A DNA stretch of 11,375 nucleotides from an uncultured Actinoplanes sp. (lineage in GTDB: Bacteria > Actinomycetota > Actinomycetes > Mycobacteriales > Micromonosporaceae): contig CAKUMG010000099.1 of the NCBI GenBank assembly GCA_934667465.1, positions 1-11,375 of the forward strand. The letters are read 5' to 3'. The translations under genes and the position numbers were made by a program. Positions 4,512 to 11,111 of the stretch are shown piece by piece. Under the pieces are notes generated by a model. That model had not been told where the DNA came from and ran no database searches. It worked only from the letters and a program-made list of their open reading frames with translations. Within the stretch, counting starts at the first letter, position 1; the number at the start of each line of letters is the position of its first letter.

Positions 4512-6584
4512 GTGCAGAGATCACTCCTCCGGCGCAGCCTGGCGAGCACCGTCCTGCTCGCCGTGGCCACCGCCGTCGCCGCCGCCCCACCCGGCGCGCA
4601 GGCCGCCGATGCCTTCGAGACCCGGGCCGCCCTGCCGCAGGCAGCCACCACCCGCGTGGATGTCGACGCGCGGGCCGGGCTCGCCACCGTCGCCCCGCAG
4701 GCGCTCGGGGTCAACCACGCCATCTGGGACTCCCAGCTCGGCACGCCCGCCGTCGCCGGCCTGCTCAAGGATGCGGGCGTGACGATGTTGCGCTACCCCG
4801 GCGGCTCGTACGCGGACATCTATCACTGGCGGGACCACACCGCGCCCGGCGGTTATGTCGCCCCGAACACGGACTTCGACACGTTCATGGCCGGCGCGCG
4901 GCAGACCGGCGCGGAGCCGATGATCATCGCGAACTACGGGACCGGGACCGCGCAGGAGGCCGCCGACTGGGTGCGGTACGCCAACGTGACCAAGGGCTAC
5001 GACGCCACGTACTGGACGATCGGCAACGAGAACTACGGCAACGGGCACTACGGCTCGGCGTGGGAGGCCGACGACCACGCCGACAAGAGCCCGAAGGAGT
5101 ATGCGGCCAACGTGGTCGCGTACTCGCAGGCCATGAAGGCAGTCGACCCCACGATCAAGGTCGGCGCCGTGCTGACCATGCCCGGCAACTGGCCCGACGC
5201 GATCGTCGGCCCGGGTGACCAGGACTCCTGGAACCAGGAGGTGCTGACCCGCGCGGGCAGCGCCATCGACTTCGTGGACGTGCACTGGTATCCCGGCGGC
5301 AGCACGCCCGCCGAGACGCTGACGAAGACGGCCCAGATCCAGGACGCGACCTACCTGCTCCGGCAGCAGATCGACCGGTACGCGGGCCCGGGCGCGAGCC
5401 GCATCGGCATCAGCATGACCGAGACGAACGTGGAGATCGGGCGGAACACCCAGCCGGGCGCGCTGTTCCTGGCCGACGTCTACAGCGGGCTGCTGGCCCA
5501 GGGCGTCTTCACCGTGCAGTGGTGGAACGTCCACAACGGCCTCGGCGACGTCTCCACCGTGGCCGGGCAGACCGACTACGACGACTACGGGCTGCTCTCC
5601 AGCGGCAACTGCACCGCCGACAACAGCGTCTGCCAGCCGCCGCTGAACACGCCGTTCGCCCCCTATCACGCGCTGTCGCTGATGGGGCAGTTCGCGCGTA
5701 CGGGCGACAGGTTCATCGGCACGGGCAGCGACAACGACCTGGTCGCCTCGCACGCCGTGCGCCGTGCGAACGGGGACGTGGCCGTGCTCCTGATCAACAA
5801 GGACCCGGACGCCGCGCACACCGTCGCTCTGAACTACCACGGCTTCACGCCCGCGGCGGGCACGCCGTCCGTGGCCACGTTCACCAACGGCGCGGGGTCG
5901 ATCACCACGGCACCGGCCGGGACCGCCGGGGAGCAGACCCTCGCCCCGTACTCGCTGACGCTGGTCACGCTGCGCGCGGCGGGCGCCGGTGGCGCCGTAC
6001 CGCAGGCTCCGGCCCAGCCCACCGCGACCGTGACCGACCGCACCGCGACGATCTCCTGGCCGGCGGCCGCCCCCGGCGTCAAGTACGAGGTGTACCGGCA
6101 GAACGGCGGCGTCAGCGCGCTGCTGGGCGAGACGACCGGCACTTCCCTCACCGTACGCAATCTCGACCCCGGTCGTCGTTACACGATCAACGTGCTGGCG
6201 CGCGACGGCGCCGGCCGGCTCTCCTCCGCCTCGCCGCCGCTGACGTTCACGACCGGCAGCCCCGCCGGCGCCGCGTGCACGGTGGCGTTCCGCAACACCA
6301 ACGACTGGGGCAACGGCTACGTCGGCTCGATCGACATCACCAACAACGGCGCGGCACCCGTCGACGGCTGGACGCTCGCCTTCTCCTGGCCCACCGCCTG
6401 GCAGAACCTGAGCAGCGGCTGGAACGCGACCTGGACCGAGCAGGGCCGCACGGTCCGCGTCACCAGCGATGCCAGCCTGGCGGCCGGCGCGACCACGAAC
6501 GTCGGCTTCGTCGGCTCGTACGGCGGGCCCAACGTGCCGCCCGGCTCCTACACGCTCAACGGCACGGTCTGCACGATCGCATAG
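4512..6584 (+). CDS. Secreted clan GH-A glycoside hydrolase (arabinofuranosidase-like) with FN3 and CBM2
   Basis: A 690-residue extracellular polysaccharide hydrolase. Residues 1-31 are a signal peptide (VQRSLLRRSL, hydrophobic core, AQA cleavage site at 29-31); the RR pair makes Tat export possible. The catalytic TIM barrel covers about 48-395. Acid/base E173 in WTIGNENYG and nucleophile E304 in SMTETN are the expected pair for clan GH-A retaining enzymes. A C-terminal beta-sandwich follows at about 400-490 (AVLLINKDPD). An FN3 domain lies at about 500-582, then a CBM2 at about 587-690 with cysteines C589 and C687 and surface tryptophans W599 (NDWGNGY) and W637 (SGWNATW), which bind crystalline cellulose or xylan. 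I associate this catalytic type with actinobacterial 'alpha-L-arabinofuranosidase' or 'cellulose-binding' annotations related to GH51; the exact substrate is uncertain. The unit is monocistronic, with a CebR-type operator before and a terminator after. Confidence 0.88.
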   Translation: MQRSLLRRSLASTVLLAVATAVAAAPPGAQAADAFETRAALPQAATTRVDVDARAGLATVAPQALGVNHAIWDSQLGTPAVAGLLKDAGVTMLRYPGGSYADIYHWRDHTAPGGYVAPNTDFDTFMAGARQTGAEPMIIANYGTGTAQEAADWVRYANVTKGYDATYWTIGNENYGNGHYGSAWEADDHADKSPKEYAANVVAYSQAMKAVDPTIKVGAVLTMPGNWPDAIVGPGDQDSWNQEVLTRAGSAIDFVDVHWYPGGSTPAETLTKTAQIQDATYLLRQQIDRYAGPGASRIGISMTETNVEIGRNTQPGALFLADVYSGLLAQGVFTVQWWNVHNGLGDVSTVAGQTDYDDYGLLSSGNCTADNSVCQPPLNTPFAPYHALSLMGQFARTGDRFIGTGSDNDLVASHAVRRANGDVAVLLINKDPDAAHTVALNYHGFTPAAGTPSVATFTNGAGSITTAPAGTAGEQTLAPYSLTLVTLRAAGAGGAVPQAPAQPTATVTDRTATISWPAAAPGVKYEVYRQNGGVSALLGETTGTSLTVRNLDPGRRYTINVLARDGAGRLSSASPPLTFTTGSPAGAACTVAFRNTNDWGNGYVGSIDITNNGAAPVDGWTLAFSWPTAWQNLSSGWNATWTEQGRTVRVTSDASLAAGATTNVGFVGSYGGPNVPPGSYTLNGTVCTIA

Positions 6585-6590
6585 GACGAG

Positions 6591-6616
6591 AGGCCTCCCG
6601 CCGTGGCGGGAGGCCT
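6591..6616. terminator. Hairpin terminator after the glycoside hydrolase
   Basis: AGGCCTCCCGCC (6591-6602) and GGCGGGAGGCCT (6605-6616) are perfect 12-bp complements separated by GT, so the loop would be CGTG. The hairpin begins 6 nt after the TAG stop. There is no long T tract, as is common in high-GC actinobacteria; TTCCTCC follows. Being symmetric, it may also stop transcription entering from the right through the ADH remnant. Confidence 0.85.
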
Positions 6617-6624
6617 TCCTCCGA

Positions 6625-6780
6625 CTAGGGTACGAGCACCGCCCGGCCGGGGACCTTGCCGGCCTCGAGGTCGGCGAACGCCTGCGGCCCGTCCTCGAGC
6701 GCGTATTCCCTGGTCTCCACCGAGATCGCGCCGAGGCGGGCGAGGGCCACGGCCTGGCTGCGCATCTCGACGCCCACCCG
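6625..6780 (-). pseudogene. C-terminal remnant of a zinc-type (MDR) alcohol dehydrogenase
   Basis: On the minus strand, ending at the TAG at 6627-6625, about 50 codons read as an alcohol dehydrogenase/quinone reductase C-terminus: VEMRSQAVALARLGAIS, then a segment ending in EDGPQAFADLEAGKV, then PGRAVLVP at the stop. The pattern 'G-x-(I/L)-x-V-E-T-x-x-Y-x-L-E-D-G-x-x-A-F-x-D-L-x-x-G-x-x-x-G-(R/K)-x-V-L' is characteristic of MDR-family ends. No catalytic zinc site, no Rossmann motif and no start exist upstream; beyond about 6770 the same DNA reads as a TetR C-terminus on the other strand. The remnant is certainly non-functional as an enzyme. The right boundary is approximate. Confidence 0.72.
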
Positions 6781-6966
6781 GAGATCGCCCCGGCCATCGG
6801 CGGCGCGCGGCCCGGCAGCTTCGACCGGGCCGGCATGGTCGCCTACGCGGCCGCCGGGACGATCGGGGTGCTCGAGGAGTGGCTGTCCACCGACGAGCCG
6901 GTCGCCCCGGACCGGCTCGTCGAGGTCATCCTCGCGGCCGCGCCCGAGTGGTGGCAGGGTCGCTGA
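6770..6966 (+). pseudogene. C-terminal remnant of a TetR-family regulator
   Basis: On the plus strand, ending at TGA 6964-6966, about 65 codons resemble a TetR/AcrR ligand-binding C-terminus: LDAHPEIAPAI, then AYAAAGTIGVLEEWL, then VEVILAAAPEWWQ. The pattern 'aaGtigvLeeWL' followed by 'PEWW' is typical of TetR_C helices 8-10. There is no helix-turn-helix, and upstream in this frame the sequence is the antisense of the ADH remnant. The N-terminal two thirds are missing, so the fragment cannot bind DNA. The left boundary is approximate. A short inverted repeat GCCCG-CCG-CGGGC (6978-6990) after the stop could be its old terminator. Confidence 0.68.
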
Positions 6967-7001
6967 TCCACGTTCCGGCCCGCCGCGGGCTCTCGATCAT
7001 C

Positions 7002-7007
7002 TAGCGT
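7002..7007 (+). promoter_or_regulatory. -10 element for the SAM-binding protein gene
   Basis: TAGCGT matches TANNNT and is 7 nt before the ATG at 7015, with no Shine-Dalgarno in between, so a leaderless mRNA is likely. No clear -35. Confidence 0.45.
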
Positions 7008-7014
7008 CCGAGGC

Positions 7015-7944
7015 ATGGCACGGGCGAGCAAGCGCCGCTCCGCGGAGGTCGTCGAGTGGCTCCGCGGCAATCCCTCGCTGGACGAGCTGGTCGAGGCGTA
7101 CCCCGACGTGTGGGCGCAGGCGCAGCACGACGTCGAGGAGGTGCTCGCCCGCGACGACGCCGAGGAGCTGAAGGCGTACATCACCCGGGTCTCGCAGCCG
7201 CAGGCGCCGCTGCCCGGCCGCGCCCGGGCCCTGGCCGACCGGATGAACCACGAGATCCGCCGGCAGATGACCATCCACGTGCTCAAGCAGGCGATCCTCA
7301 GCGCCTCGACGGGGGTGAAGGAGGGCCGCGTGCGGTTCAACCTCGTGGCCGGGCTCGTCGCGCAGCGCCTGCTCTTCCGCCGCGCCCTGGAGCGCAAACC
7401 CGTGCCGCTGACCGCCTTCCGCGCGATCTGGCCCCTGCTGCGCGGCCAGCGCCGGCTGCTCATGCCGCTCGTGCAGCCCAAGGGCATCTGGTGCTTCTAC
7501 TCCCGGCCGCTGATCACCCGGCTGGCCGCGCTGATCGGGGACCGGCCGTGCCTCGAGATCGCCGCGGGCGACGGCACGCTGTCCCGGTTCCTCACCGACG
7601 CCGGCGCCGACGTCACGGCCACCGACGACTACAGCTGGAGCGACAGCATCACGTTCCCCGAGTCGGTGCTGTGCCAGGACGCGCGTACGGCCCTGCGCAA
7701 GCACCACCCCCGGGTCGTGATCTGCTCCTGGCCGCCGGCGGGCAACCCCTTCGAGCAGTACGTGTTCACGACCCCGGAGGTCGAGCAGTACATCATGATC
7801 GGCTCCCGGCACGAGGCCGCGACCGGCAACTGGGACGCCTACCGCGCGCAGGCGGACTTCGAGCAGGCCGAGGACCCCGCGCTCAGCCGCCTGCTCCTGC
7901 CGCCCGAGGTCGACCACGCGGTGTACGTGTTCACGCGGCGTTGA
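7015..7944 (+). CDS. Uncharacterised SAM-dependent methyltransferase-like protein (309 aa)
   Basis: The C-terminal half is a class I methyltransferase-like fold. Motif I is CLEIAAGDGTLSRFL (179-193, acidic E181 and the GDG turn). The end of strand 2 is VTATDDYSW (200-208), with D204/D205 placed to hold the SAM ribose. A motif IV-like block VVICSWPPAGNPFE spans 234-247, and a final strand VDHAVYVFTR ends the protein. The N-terminal 150 residues are Arg-rich and helical, with no recognised domain; RLLMPLVQPKGIWCFYSRPL (147-166) leads into the fold. No signal peptide or membrane helix is visible. The substrate is unknown. The start is supported by a -10 hexamer 7 nt upstream. The 3' end overlaps the convergent SDR gene by 14 bp, so the two transcripts are antisense at their ends. 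Confidence 0.75.
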   Translation: MARASKRRSAEVVEWLRGNPSLDELVEAYPDVWAQAQHDVEEVLARDDAEELKAYITRVSQPQAPLPGRARALADRMNHEIRRQMTIHVLKQAILSASTGVKEGRVRFNLVAGLVAQRLLFRRALERKPVPLTAFRAIWPLLRGQRRLLMPLVQPKGIWCFYSRPLITRLAALIGDRPCLEIAAGDGTLSRFLTDAGADVTATDDYSWSDSITFPESVLCQDARTALRKHHPRVVICSWPPAGNPFEQYVFTTPEVEQYIMIGSRHEAATGNWDAYRAQADFEQAEDPALSRLLLPPEVDHAVYVFTRR

Positions 7945-8680
7945 GCGCCGCGACCACCTGGTCGTAGTCGCCGCGGGCCTCGCCGTGCCGCAGGAACTCC
8001 ACCCGCTCGACCAGGATTTCCCGCGCGTCCGGCTGTGTAGCGATAAGCTCCAGCGCCTCGGCCACGAACTCGTCGAGCGGCATGGCCGTGGGGTTCTCCT
8101 TCTGCCCGGGCAGCAGGTCGGTGGCGACCGACGGCGGCACGAGCTCGAGCACCTGCACGGACGTGCCCGCGAGCTGCAGGCGGACCGACTCGCTCAGCAT
8201 GTGGATCGCGGCCTTGGTGGCGTTGTAGCTGGCGGTGATCGCCAGCGGCGCGAAAGCCAGGCCCGACGATACGGTGACGATGGCGGCGTCCGGCTTGCTC
8301 CGCAGGTGCTCGACGAACCCGGCGATCAGCCGGATCGGGCCGAGCAGGTTGGTGGTCACGATCTCCTCGGCCGCGTCGAGGAAGCCGCCCGGCGTCGTCC
8401 AGTCCTCGACGCGCATGATGCCGGCCATCGGGATCAGCACGTTGACGGCGGGGTGCTCGGCGATGACCCGCTTCGACACGTCGGCGATGCTCTGCGGGTC
8501 GGTGGTGTCGATCCGGTACGCGTGCAGGCCCGGGTTCTCCGCGACGATCCGGTCGAGCAGCTCGGTGCGGCGCCCGCCGATGACGACCTCGTTGCCGCGG
8601 TCCCGCAGGGCGAGGGCGAGCGCCAGGCCGATGCCGCTGGTCGCGCCGGGGATGAAGACGGTGCTTCCGCTGATGTTCAT
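7931..8680 (-). CDS. Short-chain dehydrogenase/reductase, DltE-like (249 aa)
   Basis: A classical-length SDR. The N-terminal cofactor motif is VFIPGATSGIG (8-18), in which the usual Thr of TGxxxGIG is Pro. The adenine-ring motif, usually NNAG, is PMAG (84-87). The catalytic residues are present: N111 (TTNLLG), S139 (VTVSSG), Y152 and K156 (SYNATKAA). GGRR at 35-38 after strand 2 suggests NADP(H) preference. It resembles the DltE/COG3967 branch, but a role in teichoic acid modification should not be assumed. An upstream in-frame start at 8764 would add 28 residues with no SDR character and would run through the operator. I prefer the ATG at 8680, which has AAGACT 7 nt upstream; an ATG at 8686 is an alternative. 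The gene is divergent from the MmyB regulator at 8782, its likely controller. Confidence 0.88.
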   Translation of the reverse strand: MNISGSTVFIPGATSGIGLALALALRDRGNEVVIGGRRTELLDRIVAENPGLHAYRIDTTDPQSIADVSKRVIAEHPAVNVLIPMAGIMRVEDWTTPGGFLDAAEEIVTTNLLGPIRLIAGFVEHLRSKPDAAIVTVSSGLAFAPLAITASYNATKAAIHMLSESVRLQLAGTSVQVLELVPPSVATDLLPGQKENPTAMPLDEFVAEALELIATQPDAREILVERVEFLRHGEARGDYDQVVAALNAA

Positions 8681-8687
8681 GCTCATC

Positions 8688-8693
8688 AGTCTT
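8688..8693 (-). promoter_or_regulatory. Candidate -10 element of the SDR gene
   Basis: AAGACT on the minus strand (NANNNT), 7 nt before the ATG at 8680. The match is weak but agrees with the leaderless spacing seen at other starts in the window. Confidence 0.35.
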
Positions 8694-8712
8694 GGTGCGG
8701 CGGCCGGGCCGT

Positions 8713-8750
8713 ACCAGAGATCGGATGTCGGGGGATCGCCGATCCCTGGT
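8713..8750. promoter_or_regulatory. Operator-like inverted repeats between SDR and MmyB regulator
   Basis: Two nested palindromes lie in the 101-bp divergent gap. GGGATCG-C-CGATCCC (8732-8746) is a perfect 7-1-7 inverted repeat. ACCAGAGATCGG (8713-8724) and CCGATCCCTGGT (8739-8750) are complementary at 11 of 12 positions, 26 bp apart start to start. The core CCGATC/GATCGG thus recurs. The inner palindrome lies 36-50 bp before the regulator ATG, over its -35 region, and 52-66 bp before the SDR ATG. It is the natural binding site for the adjacent MmyB regulator, acting on both genes; that assignment is inference. Confidence 0.6.
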
Positions 8751-8769
8751 TGCCGGCCGGGCACCCGGC

Positions 8770-8775
8770 GATACT
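8770..8775 (+). promoter_or_regulatory. Candidate -10 element of the second MmyB regulator gene
   Basis: GATACT, 6 nt before the ATG at 8782 with no Shine-Dalgarno between. It fits NANNNT at leaderless spacing, though the first base is not T. Confidence 0.45.
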
Positions 8776-8781
8776 CCAGGC

Positions 8782-9624
8782 ATGGATCGTCAGGGCTTGG
8801 CCGATTTTCTCGTACGCCGTCGCGAGGGCCTGCAACCGGCGGACGTGGGCCTGAGCCCGGGGCCCCGCCGCCGCGCGCCCGGCCTGCGCCGCGAGGAGGT
8901 GGCCCAGCTCGCCACGATGTCCACCGACTACTACACGCGGCTCGAACAGCGCCGCGGCCCGCAGCCGAGCCCGCAGATGCTCTCGGCCCTGGCCCGCGCC
9001 CTGCGGCTGACCGCGGACGAGCGCGACTACCTCTACCGGGTGGCCGGGCACGACGCGCCCGACCGCACCGCCGTCACCGACTACGTCGCACCGGGCCTGC
9101 TGCGCATCTTCGACCGGCTCACCGACACCCCTGCGATCATCTTCAACGTGCTCGGCGAGACGCTGGTCCAGAACGACCCCGCCCGCGCCCTGCTCGGCGA
9201 CGCGAGCGACCTGACCGGCATGGACCGCAGCGCGTACTACCGCTGGTTCGCCCACCCGTCGCAGGAACGCCGCGCCTACCCGGAGACGGACCACGAGCGG
9301 CAGAGCCGGGCCCAGGCCGCCAACCTGCGCGTGGCCTACGGCCTGCTCGGACCCGCGTCCCGTGCCGGGGACCTGGTCCGCGACCTGCTCGCCCGCAGCC
9401 CGGAGTTCGCCCGCCTCTGGGCCGACCAGGAGGTCGCCCGCCGCTTCGAGGACCACAAGACGCTGATCCACCCGCGCATCGGCCCGGTCGAGGTCGACTG
9501 CCAGGTCCTCTTCACCGAGGACGAGTCGCAGGCGCTGCTCGTCCTGACCGCGGCACCCCGCAGCGAGTCCGAGAGCAAGCTCAGGCTGCTCACCGTGCTC
9601 GGCACTCAGCAGTTCGCCACCTGA
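8782..9624 (+). CDS. MmyB-family XRE-type transcriptional regulator (280 aa)
   Basis: The same architecture as the regulator at 1660. An XRE helix-turn-helix lies at about residues 33-88 (APGLRREEVAQLATMSTDYY, then RLEQRRGPQPSPQML and ALARALRL), followed by an MmyB-type ligand-binding domain at about 100-262 (IIFNVLGETLVQNDPARALLG). The ATG at 8782 gives the family-typical opening MDRQGLADFL. A longer frame from 8692 would translate the operator region and is rejected. It is divergent from the SDR gene across an operator-like palindrome, so autoregulation and control of the SDR are likely. Its ligand is unknown; members are often found beside a single SDR and are thought to sense small hydrophobic molecules. 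It ends 9 bp from the stop of the convergent esterase gene. Confidence 0.9.
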   Translation: MDRQGLADFLVRRREGLQPADVGLSPGPRRRAPGLRREEVAQLATMSTDYYTRLEQRRGPQPSPQMLSALARALRLTADERDYLYRVAGHDAPDRTAVTDYVAPGLLRIFDRLTDTPAIIFNVLGETLVQNDPARALLGDASDLTGMDRSAYYRWFAHPSQERRAYPETDHERQSRAQAANLRVAYGLLGPASRAGDLVRDLLARSPEFARLWADQEVARRFEDHKTLIHPRIGPVEVDCQVLFTEDESQALLVLTAAPRSESESKLRLLTVLGTQQFAT

Positions 9625-9638
9625 GCCGCTCCGTCAGG
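9620..9638. terminator. Short inverted repeat between convergent stops (weak)
   Basis: CCTGA (9620-9624) and TCAGG (9634-9638) pair around a 9-nt loop; each arm contains the stop codon of one of the two convergent genes. A 5-bp stem is too weak to be sure of termination, but no better terminator exists in the 9-bp gap. Confidence 0.25.
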
Positions 9639-10902
9639 CCGCTTGGCAGGAGGGCGTCGCCGAGGGCCCGGCGCCGGTGCCCTGGAAGCCGAACTCGGTG
9701 CTGCCCCCGGCCGCGATCGGACCGTTGAAGCCGGCGTTGCGGAAGCTGACGGCGCCCGAGGCACCGCTCGCGGTCGCGTTCCAGGTGTTGGTCACCGCGC
9801 TGCCCGCCGGCAGGGTCACGCGCACCGCCCAGCCGGTGACCGCCGCGGGCCCGGCCGTGACGCGCACCGTCGCGACATAGCCCCCTGACCAGGAGTTCAG
9901 CGACACTGTAGCGCTACACGCACCAGAAGAGGGCGGCGTGCTCGGCGGGGTGCTCGGGCCCGTCCCGTCGAGGCCGAAGAACGTGATCGCCATCCGCGCC
10001 TGGCCCGCGAGCGGCAGGTAGTGGCCGACGCCGGCCACGCTGATGCCCTCGACCGGCGCCTGGGCGGTGTCGTTGCCGTAGCGGGTGCGGGTCCAGCCGG
10101 ACTGTGGCGTGTCGGTCCGGACCGGGGTCTGGCTCACGCCGTGCACGTCGGTCCACTGCTTGATCTGCTCGCCGAAGTTCGGGTACGCCAGCGTGCTGTC
10201 GGTGGCGCCGTGGAAGACCTGCATCCGGGGCCGCTTCCCGGTGTAGCCGGGGTAGGCGCCGCGTACCAGATCGCCCCACGCGGCCGGGGTCTTGATGAGC
10301 TGACCGGACGAGCACGTGCTGTTCCAGCCGGCCTGGTTGGCGGGGTTCGCGGGATCGCCCGCGGAGGCGGCGAAACAGCCGAACGGTACGCCCATGAACG
10401 CGGCCCCGGCGGCGAACACGTCCGGGTAGTCGCCGAGCAGGACGTTGGTCATCATGCCGCCGGACGAGGCGCCCGTGACGAAGGTGCGGGCGGCGTCGGT
10501 GCCGTAGCGCTGCTGCGCGTACCGCACCATCGACACGAGGCCGACCGGGTCGCTGTTGCCGCTGCGGCTCAGCGCGCCGCTCGTGGAGACGTCCCAGCAG
10601 TTGCCCGACCGGGCCGTCGACGGGTAGACGACGACGAAGCCGTACTGGTCGGCGAGGCTCTTGAACTCGGTCCCGTTGTAGAACGCCGGGCCGGACCCGG
10701 TGCAGTAGTGAACCGCGAGGAGCAGCCCCGGCCGCGCGGCCAGCCGGTCCGGCGCGTAGACGTGCATCCGCAGGCCGGTCGGGTTGGCGCCGAAGCCGGT
10801 CACCTCGGTCAGCGCCGCCGCCTGGGCGGGGCCGGCCGGCAGCATGATCGCCGCGGCCATCGCGACGGCGGCGGCGAGCGCGGCGAGCAGGGCCTTTCGC
10901 AT
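9634..10902 (-). CDS. Secreted PHB-depolymerase/CE1-type esterase with CBM2 (422 aa)
   Basis: An exported alpha/beta-hydrolase. Residues 1-28 form a signal peptide (MRKALLAALA, hydrophobic core, AQA at 26-28). The catalytic domain covers about 31-312. The nucleophile S146 lies in GASSGG (GxSxG), with likely acid D235 (HGATDS) and base H294 (GVGHYLP). The early block HYCTGSGPAFYNGTEF plus YGFVVVYPS is typical of the PHB-depolymerase-like esterases that include CE1 acetylxylan and feruloyl esterases. A Pro/Ser/Thr linker (TGPSTPPSTPPSSG, 314-327) leads to a CBM2 at 328-422 with C329 and C419 and tryptophans W338 and W374. Because the CBM2 targets cellulose or xylan, deacetylation or deferuloylation of xylan is likelier than PHB breakdown. 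AGGAGG lies 8 nt before the ATG. There is no CebR box; the divergent LysR is the nearest candidate regulator. Confidence 0.9.
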   Translation of the reverse strand: MRKALLAALAAAVAMAAAIMLPAGPAQAAALTEVTGFGANPTGLRMHVYAPDRLAARPGLLLAVHYCTGSGPAFYNGTEFKSLADQYGFVVVYPSTARSGNCWDVSTSGALSRSGNSDPVGLVSMVRYAQQRYGTDAARTFVTGASSGGMMTNVLLGDYPDVFAAGAAFMGVPFGCFAASAGDPANPANQAGWNSTCSSGQLIKTPAAWGDLVRGAYPGYTGKRPRMQVFHGATDSTLAYPNFGEQIKQWTDVHGVSQTPVRTDTPQSGWTRTRYGNDTAQAPVEGISVAGVGHYLPLAGQARMAITFFGLDGTGPSTPPSTPPSSGACSATVSLNSWSGGYVATVRVTAGPAAVTGWAVRVTLPAGSAVTNTWNATASGASGAVSFRNAGFNGPIAAGGSTEFGFQGTGAGPSATPSCQAA

Positions 10903-10910
10903 GGGCTGAG

Positions 10911-10916
10911 CCTCCT
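10911..10916 (-). promoter_or_regulatory. Ribosome binding site of the esterase gene
   Basis: AGGAGG on the minus strand, a full Shine-Dalgarno, 8 nt before the ATG at 10902. It contrasts with the leaderless-type starts elsewhere in the window. Confidence 0.8.
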
Positions 10917-10938
10917 CGTAGGACGGCGGTCAGGTCGG

Positions 10939-10971
10939 ACCCTACTCGGAACTTTCAAGAGACTCAAGTTC
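10939..10971 (-). promoter_or_regulatory. Esterase promoter with internal inverted repeat
   Basis: On the minus strand TTGAGT (10967-10962) and TAGGGT (10944-10939) are separated by exactly 17 bp, a good -35/-10 pair; the mRNA would start near 10932 with a leader of about 30 nt. GAACTT (10949-10954) and AAGTTC (10966-10971) form a perfect 6-bp inverted repeat with an 11-bp centre, covering the spacer and -35. Its position suits an operator. Confidence 0.55.
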
Positions 10972-11111
10972 ATCAATGTATTGGGTGAGCTGGCTGCACG
11001 CCTCCGCTCCGGGACCGGATTCGTCGGCACGATTCCCGGAACTTGCGGGCTGCGCCGAGAGTTTCACGGCTCGCGAGGGCGTGCCGCGCCCGGCATGGCA
11101 GGCTCTGGCGC

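Noticed and set aside
4375..4590. Upstream extension of the methyltransferase relic to 4590
   Set aside because: The extra 72 residues are antisense to the hydrolase promoter and signal peptide; GAAGG and the ATG at 4374 give the natural start.
6469..6769. Upstream part of the frame that ends in the TetR remnant
   Set aside because: This part is out of frame with the CBM2 and antisense to the ADH remnant, so the TetR-like sequence begins only near 6770.
4521..6836. 771-codon minus-strand open frame
   Set aside because: Wholly antisense to the glycoside hydrolase, whose domains and catalytic residues are unambiguous.
6603..7004. Other plus-strand frames across the ADH/TetR scar
   Set aside because: Arg-rich shadow translations; the two remnants explain the region.
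8681..8764. N-terminal extension of the SDR to 8764
   Set aside because: The added residues have no SDR character and would cover the operator palindromes; the fold starts at MNISGSTVFI.
11000..11111. Clear LysR binding box (T-N11-A) before the LysR gene
   Set aside because: Several loose matches exist, as expected by chance; none stands out as a long symmetric site.
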